This document shows positions 1-8,375 of a DNA stretch of 64,000 nucleotides, piece by piece. A program made the position numbers and the translations under genes. The notes under the pieces are model-generated. The model worked only from the letters and a program-made list of their open reading frames with translations, did not search any database and was not told where the DNA came from. The DNA is taken from assembly GCF_036195045.1 (NCBI RefSeq), contig NZ_CP108100.1, positions 3,162,001-3,226,000 of the forward strand, in the 5' to 3' direction. Every line of letters begins with the position of its first letter. The stretch's first letter is position 1. This DNA is from Streptomyces sp. NBC_00236. GTDB lineage: Bacteria; Actinomycetota; Actinomycetes; Streptomycetales; Streptomycetaceae.

Positions 1-487
1 CGAGGAAGGTGACCTCGTCGGTGTGGCGGGCGGCGATGCGCAGGGCGCGGGCCTCGTCATCGACGGTGAGGCCGTAGCCGGACTTGGTCTCGAACGTCGT
101 GGTGCCCTGGCGCAGCGCCTCGGCGAGGTAGCGGGCGACGTTGGCGGAGAGCTCCTCGTCGGTCGCGGCCCGGGTGGCGGCGACCGTGGTCCTGATGCCG
201 CCCGCGCTGTAGGCGCGGCCGGACATCCGGGCGTTGAACTCCTGGGTGCGGTCGCCCGCGAAGACGAGGTGGGAGTGGGAGTCGACGAAGCCCGGGATCA
301 CGGCCCGGCCGCCCACGTCGACGGCGTTGTCAGTGGCGGGTGCTTTGCTTGATTCACCGGTCCAGACGACCCGGTCGCCCTCGATGACGACGGCCGCGTC
401 CTGGATCAGTCCGAGGGGGGAACTGTCGCCGAGGGAGGGGTCGTTGGTGACCAGTGCGGAGATGTGGGTGATCGCGGTCGTCGTCAT
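1..487 (-). CDS. hutI: Imidazolonepropionase HutI (N-terminal part, cut by window edge)
   Basis: This enzyme hydrolyses 4-imidazolone-5-propionate to N-formimino-L-glutamate, the third step of histidine degradation, in the cytoplasm. The visible 162 residues begin [17 protein letters not shown] and hold the amidohydrolase-type metal site [13 protein letters not shown] near residue 70, followed by the substrate-region motif RTTVAATR and FETKSGYGL, all typical of HutI. The ATG at 487 has an AAGGAGAG ribosome site about 11 bases upstream. It is the last visible gene of the hut operon, 53 bp after hutF. The C-terminal half lies beyond position 1, so completeness cannot be judged. Confidence 0.93.
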   Translation of the reverse strand, partial: MTTTAITHISALVTNDPSLGDSSPLGLIQDAAVVIEGDRVVWTGESSKAPATDNAVDVGGRAVIPGFVDSHSHLVFAGDRTQEFNARMSGRAYSAGGIRTTVAATRAATDEELSANVARYLAEALRQGTTTFETKSGYGLTVDDEARALRIAARHTDEVTFL

Positions 488-540
488 CGGGGGACTGCTC
501 TCCTTGCGTGGGGACGGCGGAGTGGCCACCGCCTGGGTGC

Positions 541-1935
541 TCAGTGGTGCAGGGCCGCGATGGCTCGCGCGAGCGCTCCGGGGACGTCGTCGACCGACGC
601 GTGATGTCCGTCGCGGACGAGGTGCCGGCCCGCGACCACGGTGTGGCGCACATCGGCGGCGGAGGCGGCGAATACCGCTGTTTCGGCTGCCAGCCGTGGC
701 ACCGGCCCCGCTGTTCTGACGGAGTCGAGGGCGACGGTCACGAGGTCGGCGGGGGCACCGGGTTCGAGGACGCCCGCGTCCGGCCTGCCGAGTGCGGCGT
801 GGCCGTCGGCGGAGGCGGCACGCAGCAGTGCGGCGGCCGTCCAGTGGCCTCGGGTGCGGGTCCGCAGGCGCTCGTTGAGCTCCATCGCTCGGGCCTCTTC
901 GAAGAGGTCGATCACGGCGTGGCTGTCGCTGCCCAGCGAGAGCGGCGATCCGGCGCGCTGGAGGGCCACGGCCGGGCCGATGCCGTCGGCCAGGTCGCGT
1001 TCGGTGGTCGGGCACATGCAGGTGCCGGTCGCCGTCGAGCCGATGAGCTCGATGTCCTCGCCGGTGAGGTGGGTGTTGTGGACGCCGGTGGTGCGCGGGC
1101 CGAGGACCCCGTGGTCGGCGAGGAGCCGGGTGGGGGTGCGGCCGTGGGCGGCGAGGCAGGCGTCGTTCTCCGCGGTCTGCTCGGAGAGGTGGACGTGCAG
1201 CGGGGCGTGCCGCTCCTCGGCCCACCGGGCGACGGTGGCCAGCTGATCGGCGGGAACGGCCCGCACGGAGTGGACTGCCGCGCCGATCAGGGTGTTGTCG
1301 TCACCCTTGAGGAGACCGGCGCGCTCCGCCCAGGCGTCGGCGGTCGTGTCAGAGAAGCGCAACTGGTGCCGGTCGGGCTGCTGGTACTGGGAGGGCCTGC
1401 GGCCGAATCCGGCGGCGAGATAGGCGGTGTCCAGCAGGGTGATCCGGATTCCGGCCTCGCGGGCGGCCGCGATCAGGGCCTCACCCATCGCGTTCGGGTT
1501 GTCGTACGGGACGCCGCCCGGCGCGTGGTGCAGATAGTGGAATTCGCCGACCGCGGTGATGCCGGCCAGCGCCATCTCGGCGTACACGGCACGGGCCAGG
1601 TCGTAGTACGTGTCGGGGGTGAGCCGGGACGCGACCTGGTACATGGTCTCGCGCCAGGTCCAGAAGGTGCCGGAGCCGACCTGGACGGTGGAGCGCAGGG
1701 CCCGGTGGAAGGCGTGCGAGTGGGCGTTGGCGAGACCGGGCAGCGTGAGCCCGCGCAGCACGGTCGCGCCGGGCGGCGGGGCGCCGACGCCGGTCCGCAC
1801 CCCGGCAATCCGCCCGCCGGACACCTCCAGGACCACGTCCGGCTCGACATGGGTGCCGAGCCAGGCGTGGGAGAGCCAGTACGTCACGGTGACGGGCCTG
1901 CCCGTCGCCTCCGTCACTTCCGTCGTCAGCGGCAC
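541..1935 (-). CDS. hutF: Formimidoylglutamate deiminase
   Basis: A 464-residue amidohydrolase that converts N-formimino-L-glutamate to N-formyl-L-glutamate plus ammonia, the deiminase branch of histidine breakdown. The metal site [13 protein letters not shown] lies near residue 70, the HutF-typical [10 protein letters not shown] near 90, and [24 protein letters not shown] near 325. The length is normal for the family. The start overlaps the end of the upstream amidohydrolase by 10 bp, so the two are translationally coupled. Its presence shows that histidine is degraded here through formylglutamate and not directly to formamide. Confidence 0.93.
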   Translation of the reverse strand: MPLTTEVTEATGRPVTVTYWLSHAWLGTHVEPDVVLEVSGGRIAGVRTGVGAPPPGATVLRGLTLPGLANAHSHAFHRALRSTVQVGSGTFWTWRETMYQVASRLTPDTYYDLARAVYAEMALAGITAVGEFHYLHHAPGGVPYDNPNAMGEALIAAAREAGIRITLLDTAYLAAGFGRRPSQYQQPDRHQLRFSDTTADAWAERAGLLKGDDNTLIGAAVHSVRAVPADQLATVARWAEERHAPLHVHLSEQTAENDACLAAHGRTPTRLLADHGVLGPRTTGVHNTHLTGEDIELIGSTATGTCMCPTTERDLADGIGPAVALQRAGSPLSLGSDSHAVIDLFEEARAMELNERLRTRTRGHWTAAALLRAASADGHAALGRPDAGVLEPGAPADLVTVALDSVRTAGPVPRLAAETAVFAASAADVRHTVVAGRHLVRDGHHASVDDVPGALARAIAALHH

Positions 1936-3161
1936 GCGAGACCTTCCAGTACGTCGGCGAGTGCGATCACCCCGGCCACGCAGTCGTCCTCGGCGGCGTA
2001 CTCGGCCGGCGAGTGCGAGATCCCGGTGGGGTTCCGTACGAACAGCATGGCGGTAGGGACCGAAGCGGACAAAATACCCGCGTCGTGTCCGGCTCCGGTG
2101 CCGAGTACGGGGACGTCGCGCCCGGTGTCGCGGAGGGCCGACCCCTTCAGGAGCGCGCCCAGCTCGTCACGCAGGGCGTGCTCGAACTCCACGACGGGCG
2201 TGAAGGACTCCCGTACGACGTCGAGGTCGATCCCGGCCCGCTCGGCGTGTTCCCGGGCGGCCCGCTCGATGCCGGCGACGACCGTGTCCAGGGTGTCCTG
2301 GTCGGCGGCGCGGGAGTCGAGCCAGCCGCGCACGAGCGAGGGGATGGCGTTGACACCGTTCGGCTCGACGGCGATCTTGCCGAAGGTGGCCAGCGCTCCG
2401 GCCAGTTCGGCCTCCCGGCGGGCCGCGAGCACCGTCTCGGCGTACGTGAGCATCGGGTCGCGGCGGTCGGCGAGCCGGGTGGTGCCCGCATGGTTGGCCT
2501 CGCCCCGGAAGTCGAAGCGCCAGCGGCCGTGCGGCCAGATCGCGGAGGCGATGCCGACCGGGTCACCGCTCAGGTCGAGGGCGCGGCCCTGCTCGACGTG
2601 GAGTTCGACGAACGCGCCGATACGGGCGAGCCGTTCGGGGTCCGGGCCGATGGCGTCGGGGTCGTACCCGGCCGCCTCCATGGCCTGCGGCAGGGTGATG
2701 CCGTCACCGTCGCGCAGCCGGTGCGCGGCCTCGACGGTCAGCTGCCCGGCGGCGAGCCGGGAGCCGACGCAGGCGAGGCCGAAGCGGGCCCCTTCCTCGT
2801 CACCGAAGTTGGTGATCGCCAGCGGCCGGGTGAACTCCACTCCCCTGCGGCGGAGTTCATCGAGCGCGGCGAAGGAGGAGACGACGCCGAGCGGCCCGTC
2901 GAAGGCACCACCGTCCGGCACGGAGTCGAGATGCGAGCCGGTGACGACGGCGTCACCCGCGAGGGGGTCGCCGCGCCAGGCCCACTGATTGCCGTTGCGG
3001 TCCACCTCGACGTCGAGGCCGCGGGCCTCGGCCTGCATCCGGAACCAGAGGCGGCAGTCGGCGTCGGCCCCGGTCCAGGCGTAGCGCCGGTAGCCGCCGG
3101 ACTCGGCGTTGCGGCCGATGTTCCGCAACGACGCCCACATCGCGTGGAAGGTGGGGCTCAC
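1926..3161 (-). CDS. M20-family amidohydrolase, allantoate amidohydrolase-like
   Basis: A 411-residue M20 peptidase/carbamoylase of the allantoate amidohydrolase type. Visible metal-site motifs are [12 protein letters not shown] near residue 75, [10 protein letters not shown] near 120, and [11 protein letters not shown] followed by the dimerisation-domain signature [11 protein letters not shown] near 215. It begins with GTG, overlapping the hutU stop as GTGA, and overlaps hutF at its end, so it is embedded in the hut operon. No allantoin genes are nearby. The position between hutU and hutF, with no HutG visible, suggests that it hydrolyses N-formylglutamate or another hut intermediate rather than allantoate. 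That role is inferred; the family assignment is firm. Confidence 0.85.
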   Translation of the reverse strand: MSPTFHAMWASLRNIGRNAESGGYRRYAWTGADADCRLWFRMQAEARGLDVEVDRNGNQWAWRGDPLAGDAVVTGSHLDSVPDGGAFDGPLGVVSSFAALDELRRRGVEFTRPLAITNFGDEEGARFGLACVGSRLAAGQLTVEAAHRLRDGDGITLPQAMEAAGYDPDAIGPDPERLARIGAFVELHVEQGRALDLSGDPVGIASAIWPHGRWRFDFRGEANHAGTTRLADRRDPMLTYAETVLAARREAELAGALATFGKIAVEPNGVNAIPSLVRGWLDSRAADQDTLDTVVAGIERAAREHAERAGIDLDVVRESFTPVVEFEHALRDELGALLKGSALRDTGRDVPVLGTGAGHDAGILSASVPTAMLFVRNPTGISHSPAEYAAEDDCVAGVIALADVLEGLACR

Positions 3162-4903
3162 GCGGCGGTCCCGTCCGTGCCTGCCGCGGTGCTCGTGCGG
3201 GATGCGGCGGTCCCGTCCGTGTCCGCCGCGGTGCTCGTGCCGTCCGGGCCGCCCTCGCGCATCGGGACCCTGACCCCGCGCTCCGCGGCGACCGACTCCG
3301 CGATGTCGTAGCCGGCGTCGACGTGCCGGATGACGCCCATGCCCGGGTCGTTGGTCAGCACCCGGCGGATCTTCTCGCCCGCCAGCTTCGTGCCGTCGGC
3401 GACGGTGACCTGTCCGGCGTGGATGGAGCGTCCCATGCCGACCCCGCCCCCGTGGTGGATGGAGACCCAGGAGGCCCCGGACGCCACGTTGACCATGGCG
3501 TTCAGCAGCGGCCAGTCGGCGATCGCGTCGGATCCGTCGAGCATGGCTTCGGTCTCGCGGTACGGCGAGGCGACCGAGCCGCAGTCCAGGTGGTCACGGC
3601 CGATGGCCAGCGGGGCGACCAGATCGCCACGCGCGACCATGTCGTTGAAGCGCTCGCCGGCCTTGTCGCGCTCGCCCTGGCCGAGCCAGCAGATGCGGGC
3701 GGGCAGTCCCTGGAAGTGGACGCGCTCACCGGCCATCTTGATCCAGCGGTGCAGCGACTCGTTCTCCGGGAAGAGCTCCAGCATCGCCTTGTCGGTCTTG
3801 TGGATGTCGGAGGCCTCACCGGAGAGCGCCGCCCAGCGGAACGGGCCCTTGCCCTCGCAGAACAGCGGCCGGATGTAGGCGGGCACGAAGCCGGGGAAGT
3901 CGAAGGCCCGCCCGTACCCGGCGAGCTGGGCCTCGCCGCGGATCGAGTTGCCGTAGTCGAAGACCTCAGCACCGGCGTCCATGAAGCCGACCATCGCCTC
4001 GACGTGCTTCGCCATCGACTCACGGGCGCGCAGGGTGAAGTCGGCGGGCTTCTCGGTGGCGTAGTCGGCCATGTCGTCGAAGTCGACGCCGAGCGGCAGG
4101 TAGGCCAGCGGGTCGTGCGCGCTGGTCTGGTCGGTGACGATGTCGACCGGGGCGCCCTCGGCGAGCATCCGGGGCAGCAGCTCCGCCGCGTTGCCGAGCA
4201 GTCCGATGGAGAGCGGCCGGCGGGCGTCCCTCGCCTCGGTGGCCAGCTGGAGCGCGTGCTCCAGGTTGTCCGCCTGCACGTCCAGGAAGCGGTGCTCGAT
4301 GCGGCGCTCGATGGCGCGCGGGTCGCAGTCGATGCAGATCGCGACGCCGTCGTTCATCGTCACGGCGAGCGGCTGGGCACCGCCCATCCCGCCGAGACCG
4401 GCGGTCAGCGTGATCGTCCCGGCCAGCGTGCCGCCGAACTTCTTCGCGGCGACGGCGGCGAACGTCTCGTACGTGCCCTGGAGGATGCCCTGCGTGCCGA
4501 TGTAGATCCACGAACCGGCGGTCATCTGGCCGTACATGGTGAGCCCGAGCGCCTCGAGGCGGCGGAACTCCTCCCAGTTCGCCCAGTCGCCGACCAGGTT
4601 GGAGTTGGCGATCAGGACCCGCGGGGCCCACTCGTGCGTCTGCATGACACCGACCGGCCGCCCCGACTGCACGAGCATCGTCTCGTCCTGCTTGAGCGTC
4701 CGCAGCGTGCGGACCATCGCGTCGAACGAGCGCCAGTCCCGGGCCGCCTTGCCCGTGCCGCCGTAGACGACGAGCTTGTCGGGGTGCTCGGCGACCTCGG
4801 GGTCGAGGTTGTTCTGCAGCATGCGCAGCGCGGCTTCCTGCTGCCATCCCAGGGCGCTCAGTTCGGTACCGCGCGGTGCCCGTACGGGGCGGGGTCCTGA
4901 CAT
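3158..4903 (-). CDS. hutU: Urocanate hydratase
   Basis: A 581-residue urocanase that converts urocanate to imidazolone propionate with tightly bound NAD. The N-terminus carries [11 protein letters not shown], the dinucleotide-binding stretch [12 protein letters not shown] follows near residue 170, and the catalytic cysteine motif [10 protein letters not shown] lies near 441. The family is usually about 550-560 residues. The excess is a C-terminal Thr/Ala/Asp-rich tail made from two copies of a duplicated 37-bp sequence, so the tail is probably dispensable. The ATG at 4903 has a strong GAGGAGG site. It is the first gene of the operon, directly downstream of a recognisable promoter and palindrome. 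Confidence 0.95.
   Translation of the reverse strand: MSGPRPVRAPRGTELSALGWQQEAALRMLQNNLDPEVAEHPDKLVVYGGTGKAARDWRSFDAMVRTLRTLKQDETMLVQSGRPVGVMQTHEWAPRVLIANSNLVGDWANWEEFRRLEALGLTMYGQMTAGSWIYIGTQGILQGTYETFAAVAAKKFGGTLAGTITLTAGLGGMGGAQPLAVTMNDGVAICIDCDPRAIERRIEHRFLDVQADNLEHALQLATEARDARRPLSIGLLGNAAELLPRMLAEGAPVDIVTDQTSAHDPLAYLPLGVDFDDMADYATEKPADFTLRARESMAKHVEAMVGFMDAGAEVFDYGNSIRGEAQLAGYGRAFDFPGFVPAYIRPLFCEGKGPFRWAALSGEASDIHKTDKAMLELFPENESLHRWIKMAGERVHFQGLPARICWLGQGERDKAGERFNDMVARGDLVAPLAIGRDHLDCGSVASPYRETEAMLDGSDAIADWPLLNAMVNVASGASWVSIHHGGGVGMGRSIHAGQVTVADGTKLAGEKIRRVLTNDPGMGVIRHVDAGYDIAESVAAERGVRVPMREGGPDGTSTAADTDGTAASRTSTAAGTDGTAA
3162..3240. repeat. Two 37-bp direct repeats at the 3' end of hutU
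   Basis: Copies at 3162-3198 and 3204-3240 differ at two bases and have a period of 42 bp, a multiple of three, so the reading frame is kept. They encode the last residues of hutU, including the repeated peptide [12 protein letters not shown] / [13 protein letters not shown] recent in-frame tandem duplication is the simplest explanation. Confidence 0.85.
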
Positions 4904-4923
4904 GGCAATGCCTCCTCGCGACT

Positions 4924-4969
4924 GTGAATTTTCTATTCACATCTTGAGTGGCTGAATAGCTCCAGTCAA
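4924..4969 (-). promoter_or_regulatory. hut promoter with palindromic operator
   Basis: On the minus strand a -35 box TTGACT (4964-4969) is followed after 17 bp by CAAGAT (4941-4946). Just downstream lies the 17-bp palindrome GTGAATAGAAAATTCAC (4924-4940, six-base arms), at the expected transcription start. A further half-site TGAATAG/CTATTCA at 4953-4959 sits between the two promoter boxes. The layout fits a repressor site for the hut operon. The regulator is not identified. Confidence 0.6.
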
Positions 4970-5007
4970 CAGGGTGGGGCGGGCCCGTCGCCACCGGCCC
5001 TCGGCGG

Positions 5008-5049
5008 GGCATTTTCCCCGGCCTGCCGCATGTACCAATGGAAAATGCC
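5008..5049. promoter_or_regulatory. 10-bp inverted repeat upstream of roadblock cluster
   Basis: GGCATTTTCC (5008-5017) and its perfect complement GGAAAATGCC (5040-5049) flank 22 bp in the divergent spacer between hutU and the roadblock cluster. The A/T runs stand out in this GC-rich sequence. It could be a split operator or an RNA stem in the leader of the plus-strand genes. Nothing else in 4970-5124 is recognisable. Confidence 0.4.
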
Positions 5050-5124
5050 AGAACCTCCACCTGGAACGAGCACGTTGCGTAACCTCGGGGTCACAGCCGC
5101 ACGCAGCGTCGGAGGGGAGTCCGC

Positions 5125-5544
5125 GTGCCCGGAATCGACGAGTGCCTGCTCGACGTCATGAGACTGCCCGGTGCCCGTGGTGCCGCCGTGGTCGACTGGA
5201 CGAGCGGTCTCGCTCTCGGCACCATCGGTGACTCGCCCAACGGCGATCACGAGGCCACCGCCGCGGAGACGGCGGAGGTGGCGCGGATGGCGGCCGAACA
5301 GCCCGCCTTCGCGGTCGGCTTACCGGAGACGCCTGCCACCGGGGACGGCACGGGACTCGCGGGGACGCCGCCCGTGGAGGACGTCATCGTCACCACCCGC
5401 TCCGGGTACCACATCCTCAGGTTCGTCGAGACGGACTTCGACAGCAGCGTCTTCCTCCACCTGTGGCTGGACCGCGCGGAGGGCAATCTGGCCCTGGCCC
5501 GGATACGGCTGGGCGAGATGGCCGAGCGGCTGGTGCTGGCATGA
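5125..5544 (+). CDS. Roadblock/LC7-like protein, first of cluster (contains TTA codon)
   Basis: A 139-residue protein related to the last gene of this cluster. Both share AAVVDWTSGLALGTIG / VALVDYTSGMALGTLG near the N-terminus and a C-terminal block EDVIVTTRSGYHILRF ... VFLHLWLDRAEGNLALARIRL. The size and hydrophobic strand pattern fit roadblock/LC7-like folds, which in actinomycetes often act with small GTPases, but no GTPase gene is adjacent. The GTG start follows GGAGGGGAG. Codon 66 is TTA (5320-5322), very rare in Streptomyces, so translation should require the bldA tRNA found at 24951. It overlaps the next gene by ATGA. Function is unknown. Confidence 0.8.
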   Translation: MPGIDECLLDVMRLPGARGAAVVDWTSGLALGTIGDSPNGDHEATAAETAEVARMAAEQPAFAVGLPETPATGDGTGLAGTPPVEDVIVTTRSGYHILRFVETDFDSSVFLHLWLDRAEGNLALARIRLGEMAERLVLA

Positions 5545-6320
5545 GAAGGCCCGCCCCTTCGCCCGCCCCGCCCCCCGTCCTCTCGCCCATGCTCCAGCGC
5601 CTCGCCGCCGAACGGGCCACCGGCGCACTCATGCGCGACCGCGGCACCCTCTATCTGGCCGACGGCAAGGTGGTGCACGCCGAGAGCCCCGCCACCCCCG
5701 GCATCGACGTCCTGCTCACCCGGGGCGGCGCGCTGCGCCGCGAGGGCTGGTGGGACGCGGTCGCCCAGGCCGGTGCCGGACAGCGGGTGGGCCGTTACCT
5801 CGTGGACAGCGGCCGGGTGCCGGGCGGCGCCCTGGAGCTCTGCCACCTGGGGGCGCTGTACGACGCGGCGTTCTTCGCCCTCGCCCCGACCCGGACCCCG
5901 GCCCGCTTCCGCTACGGGGTCGCCCACTGGATCGGCCCGGTCCGCCCCGTCCCCGTGGACGCCGTGCAGCGCGAGACGCTCCGGCGCCGGGAACTGCTGG
6001 ACCGGATCTGGCCGGAGTCGGTGACCGACAGTGCCCCGCTCGTGGGTACCGGCCGCCCCGCCGACTCCCCCGTACCGCCGCGCCAGCGCCGCGTACTGGA
6101 GCGCGTGGACGGGCTGCGTACGGCAACGGACATCGCGCAGGAACTGGGCAGGTCGGCGTTCCACACCCTGGTCGACCTGCGTCGGCTGGCGGCCGCCGGA
6201 CTCGTCGCCGCGGTACGGGAGACGGCGGTCCCGGCCGGCCGCATCCCGCTCCCCGAGGTCACGGCCGACCCCGACGTCGCCCTGTTGCGCCGGCTCCGAG
6301 ACGCATTGGAGGCCCTGTGA
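5541..6320 (+). CDS. DUF4388/PATAN-like protein
   Basis: A 259-residue soluble protein with no visible signal peptide or membrane segment. The N-terminal part, MLQRLAAERATGALMRDRGTLYLADGKVVHAES, resembles the DUF4388 (PATAN) module found in bacterial signalling proteins. The C-terminal part, [39 protein letters not shown], looks like a winged-helix DNA-binding or interaction domain. The start ATG at 5541 overlaps the previous stop as ATGA; an upstream ATG at 5463 is possible but lies inside the preceding gene. It is placed between roadblock genes, which suggests the products form one complex or pathway. The role is inferred only. Confidence 0.75.
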   Translation: MRRPAPSPAPPPVLSPMLQRLAAERATGALMRDRGTLYLADGKVVHAESPATPGIDVLLTRGGALRREGWWDAVAQAGAGQRVGRYLVDSGRVPGGALELCHLGALYDAAFFALAPTRTPARFRYGVAHWIGPVRPVPVDAVQRETLRRRELLDRIWPESVTDSAPLVGTGRPADSPVPPRQRRVLERVDGLRTATDIAQELGRSAFHTLVDLRRLAAAGLVAAVRETAVPAGRIPLPEVTADPDVALLRRLRDALEAL

Positions 6321-6358
6321 TACGCGCGCTCAGACAGCGTGCCGGGAGGAGACAGCTG

Positions 6359-6829
6359 ATGGTGCCCGAGGCCGAAGTGCAGGATGTCCTGGCCGAGCTC
6401 CAGCGGTTACGGGCCCGGGTTCCGCTCCTCTCCGGGGCCCTGGCGGCCAGCACCGACGGACTCGTCCTGGCCCATGACACCCCGGGAGTGGAGGCGGAGG
6501 GCGTCGCGGCGCTGACCGCGGCCGCGCTCGGCGTCTCGATCCGGATGACGGACGCGACCGGCCGCGGCGGCTTCCGCGAACTCCTCGTCCGCGGCGAGAC
6601 CGGCTACATCGCGACGTACGCCGCCGGCTCCTCGGCCGTACTGACCCTGCTCGCCGAGGACCGGATCAACGTCGGCCGGCTCCATCTGGAGGGCCGCAGG
6701 TCCGGCTCCCGGATCGGCGAACTCGTCGACGCCGCCCTGGAACGCACCCCGCAGCCCGCGCCGGGCCCCCGGGCTCCGGTGCCCCGCACCCCGCACCAGC
6801 CCGGGCCCCTGCCGCACCGCCCGACATGA
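6359..6829 (+). CDS. Roadblock/LC7 domain protein (contains TTA codon)
   Basis: A 156-residue roadblock/LC7 protein with the classic pattern VQDVLAELQRLRARVPLLSGALAASTDGLVLA at the N-terminus and SSAVLTLLAEDRINVGRLHLEGR near residue 90, followed by a proline-rich tail. I chose the ATG at 6359 because GGGAGGAG lies seven bases upstream; a GTG at 6317 overlapping the preceding stop (GTGA) is the alternative. Codon 17 is TTA (6407-6409), so this gene too should depend on bldA. It is the most canonical roadblock protein of the cluster and probably dimerises with itself or its neighbours. Confidence 0.83.
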   Translation: MVPEAEVQDVLAELQRLRARVPLLSGALAASTDGLVLAHDTPGVEAEGVAALTAAALGVSIRMTDATGRGGFRELLVRGETGYIATYAAGSSAVLTLLAEDRINVGRLHLEGRRSGSRIGELVDAALERTPQPAPGPRAPVPRTPHQPGPLPHRPT

Positions 6830-6903
6830 CCCCGCACGAGCCCGGCACGACCCAGAAACGGAACCGGTCCTCCCGACCGGTCAGGGAAAGGAAACGAGCA
6901 CTC

Positions 6904-7278
6904 ATGGCGAACACCGAAGCGTCACTGAAGGAAGCGATGTCGTCCATCGAGGGCACCACCGGTGTCGCCCTCGTCGACTACACGAGCGGCATGGCGCTGG
7001 GCACCCTCGGCGGCGGCAAGGAATTCAACCTGGAGGTCGCGGCCGCGGGCAACACCGACGTCGTACGCGCCAAGCTCCGCACCATGGAACATCTCGGCAT
7101 CCAGGACGAGATCGAGGACATCCTGATCACGCTGGGCACCCAGTACCACCTGATCCGGCTGCTCAAGTCCCGTGGCAACAACGGCCTGTTCCTGTACCTC
7201 GTGCTTGACTCGGGCCGGGCGAACCTGGCCATGGCCCGCCACCAGCTGAAGAAGATCGAGGCCGACCTGGAGATCTGA
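6904..7278 (+). CDS. Roadblock/LC7-like protein, last of cluster
   Basis: A 124-residue cytoplasmic protein beginning MANTEASLKEAMSSIEG, paralogous to the first gene of the cluster through the VDYTSGMALGTLG and EDILITLGTQYHLIRLLK ... LFLYLVLDSGRANLAMARHQL blocks. It has no TTA codon, unlike its relative. The ATG at 6904 has AAAGGAAA upstream. It lies 74 bp after the preceding stop and so may be expressed separately as well as with the operon. Proteins of this size and strand pattern usually dimerise as scaffolds or GTPase regulators; the partner is not visible here. Confidence 0.8.
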   Translation: MANTEASLKEAMSSIEGTTGVALVDYTSGMALGTLGGGKEFNLEVAAAGNTDVVRAKLRTMEHLGIQDEIEDILITLGTQYHLIRLLKSRGNNGLFLYLVLDSGRANLAMARHQLKKIEADLEI

Positions 7279-7303
7279 GACCCCGCGTCTCGGAACCTTG
7301 GCG

Positions 7304-7870
7304 TCAGCGGGAGCGCCGCGCCCCACCGGGGGCGGCGTCGCCCGCCGCGGGCCCCGTCGTCCGGTAGGCCTCGACCTGCTTGCCGGCGGGGCGCCCGCGC
7401 CCCACCCGGTCCGTGCGCACCCAGTACAGGACGTCGTCCCGGCGCTCCCGCTGCCCGAACCTGACGGCCTTGGCCCAGAGCCCGGCACCGGCCCCGGCAA
7501 GCAGCAGCCCGCCCGCCCCGGGCACGGCGAACGCGCTGGCAACCGCCGCGAGGAACGCCCCGAGCAGCCACCAGCGGTGCCCCCGGCGCCAGTTGCGTAC
7601 GGTCACGGCCCGGTCCTGGAGGAAGTCGGTACGGCCGGCCCGGGTGGCGCCCCGGGCGAGCGAGGCGTACCGGCCCCCGCGCGACAGTGCGACGACGGCC
7701 ATGGTGACCAGGAACAGCGCCGCCCCAGCCAGCAGTCCGATGCGGCGGCCGGTGAGTCCCGGTACCAGTGCCCCGATGGACGCGGCGACCAGGCCGGGCC
7801 ACCACATGGGCGCCGCTCCGGCCCGTACGATCACGGCCACTCTCGCCAACGACTGCGCTCCGCGCCCCAC
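7304..7870 (-). CDS. Hypothetical membrane protein
   Basis: A 188-residue protein with about four hydrophobic segments in two pairs: MWWPGLVAASIGALVPGLTG plus LLAGAALFLVTMAVVALS, then WWLLGAFLAAVASAFAVPG plus LLLAGAGAGLWAK. A basic loop carries RDDVLYWVRTDRVGRGRPAGKQVEAYR at the C-terminal side, probably cytoplasmic. I do not recognise a family beyond actinobacterial hypothetical membrane proteins. It converges with the roadblock cluster (25 bp apart). A complex inverted repeat lies upstream of its start. Confidence 0.6.
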   Translation of the reverse strand: MGRGAQSLARVAVIVRAGAAPMWWPGLVAASIGALVPGLTGRRIGLLAGAALFLVTMAVVALSRGGRYASLARGATRAGRTDFLQDRAVTVRNWRRGHRWWLLGAFLAAVASAFAVPGAGGLLLAGAGAGLWAKAVRFGQRERRDDVLYWVRTDRVGRGRPAGKQVEAYRTTGPAAGDAAPGGARRSR

Positions 7871-7965
7871 GTCCGTGCCCCTCTCGACGGCTCCTGTGCC
7901 CCATTCCGTGGGCGCAGATTAGGGGCCGTACATGAGCGATGTCTGAGAAACGGCGCGCGGGTCCC

Positions 7966-8307
7966 CTGCGGGGTGCGCCCCTGTCCGGTGGGTGGGGGTG
8001 GGGTCGCTCCGGGGAGACTCCTCAAAAATGGCGTGTGCACCCGACAACGGACAAGTACCCGGGTCGTACGCCATTTTCTGCGGGGACTCCCCTGCACGCC
8101 CCCACCCGGCATCACCCGCGTCTGCATACCGGTAGGACTGCTGCCGCAGACGCAAGGCGGCCGGTCCGGGGCCGTGCAGGGGAGTCCCCGCAGGACGACG
8201 AACGGATACCCGGGTCCGCTGCGTGGGACTGGAAACGTTCGTCGTCTGAGGAGACGCCCCGGAGGGGCACCGGACCCCACCCACCGGACAACGGCGCACC
8301 CCCGCGG
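7966..8307. repeat. Inverted pair of hairpin elements with variable stems
   Basis: Two related elements of about 130 bp face each other: A on plus (7966-8097) and B on minus (8174-8307). Shared blocks include TGTCCGGTGGGTGGGG, CTCCGGGG, ACCCGGGT and GCGGGGACTCCCCTGCAC. Inside each, a perfect stem is built from a different sequence: AAAATGGCGT/ACGCCATTTT (8025-8034, 8068-8077) in A and GACGACGAACG/CGTTCGTCGTC (8194-8204, 8236-8246) in B. Pairing is kept while sequence changes, which points to selection on structure. The rest of the 505-bp gap 7871-8375 holds no gene I can support. Confidence 0.75.
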
Positions 8308-8322
8308 AGCAAGCCGCACAAC

Positions 8323-8346
8323 TCAAGCCCGTCCGGCGATTGAGGA
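8323..8346 (-). repeat. 24-bp 3'-end repeat, copy 1
   Basis: This 24-bp sequence recurs at 42876-42899 with one mismatch. Both copies lie 29-37 bp beyond the stop codon of a minus-strand gene and in the same orientation. On the minus strand it reads CTCAATCGCCGGACGGGC followed by TTGAG, with complementary ends, so it may be part of a transcription terminator. Confidence 0.6.
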
Positions 8347-8375
8347 CAAAACCCCCGCCCCGGAACAGCGCAACG

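Noticed and set aside
508..2988. 826-codon plus-strand open frame antisense to hutF and the M20 gene
   Set aside because: It is Gly/Arg/Val-rich, has no recognisable domain and follows from the GC bias of the real genes on the minus strand. Similar long shadows exist opposite hutU, the mannosidase, the FtsX permease and the kinase.
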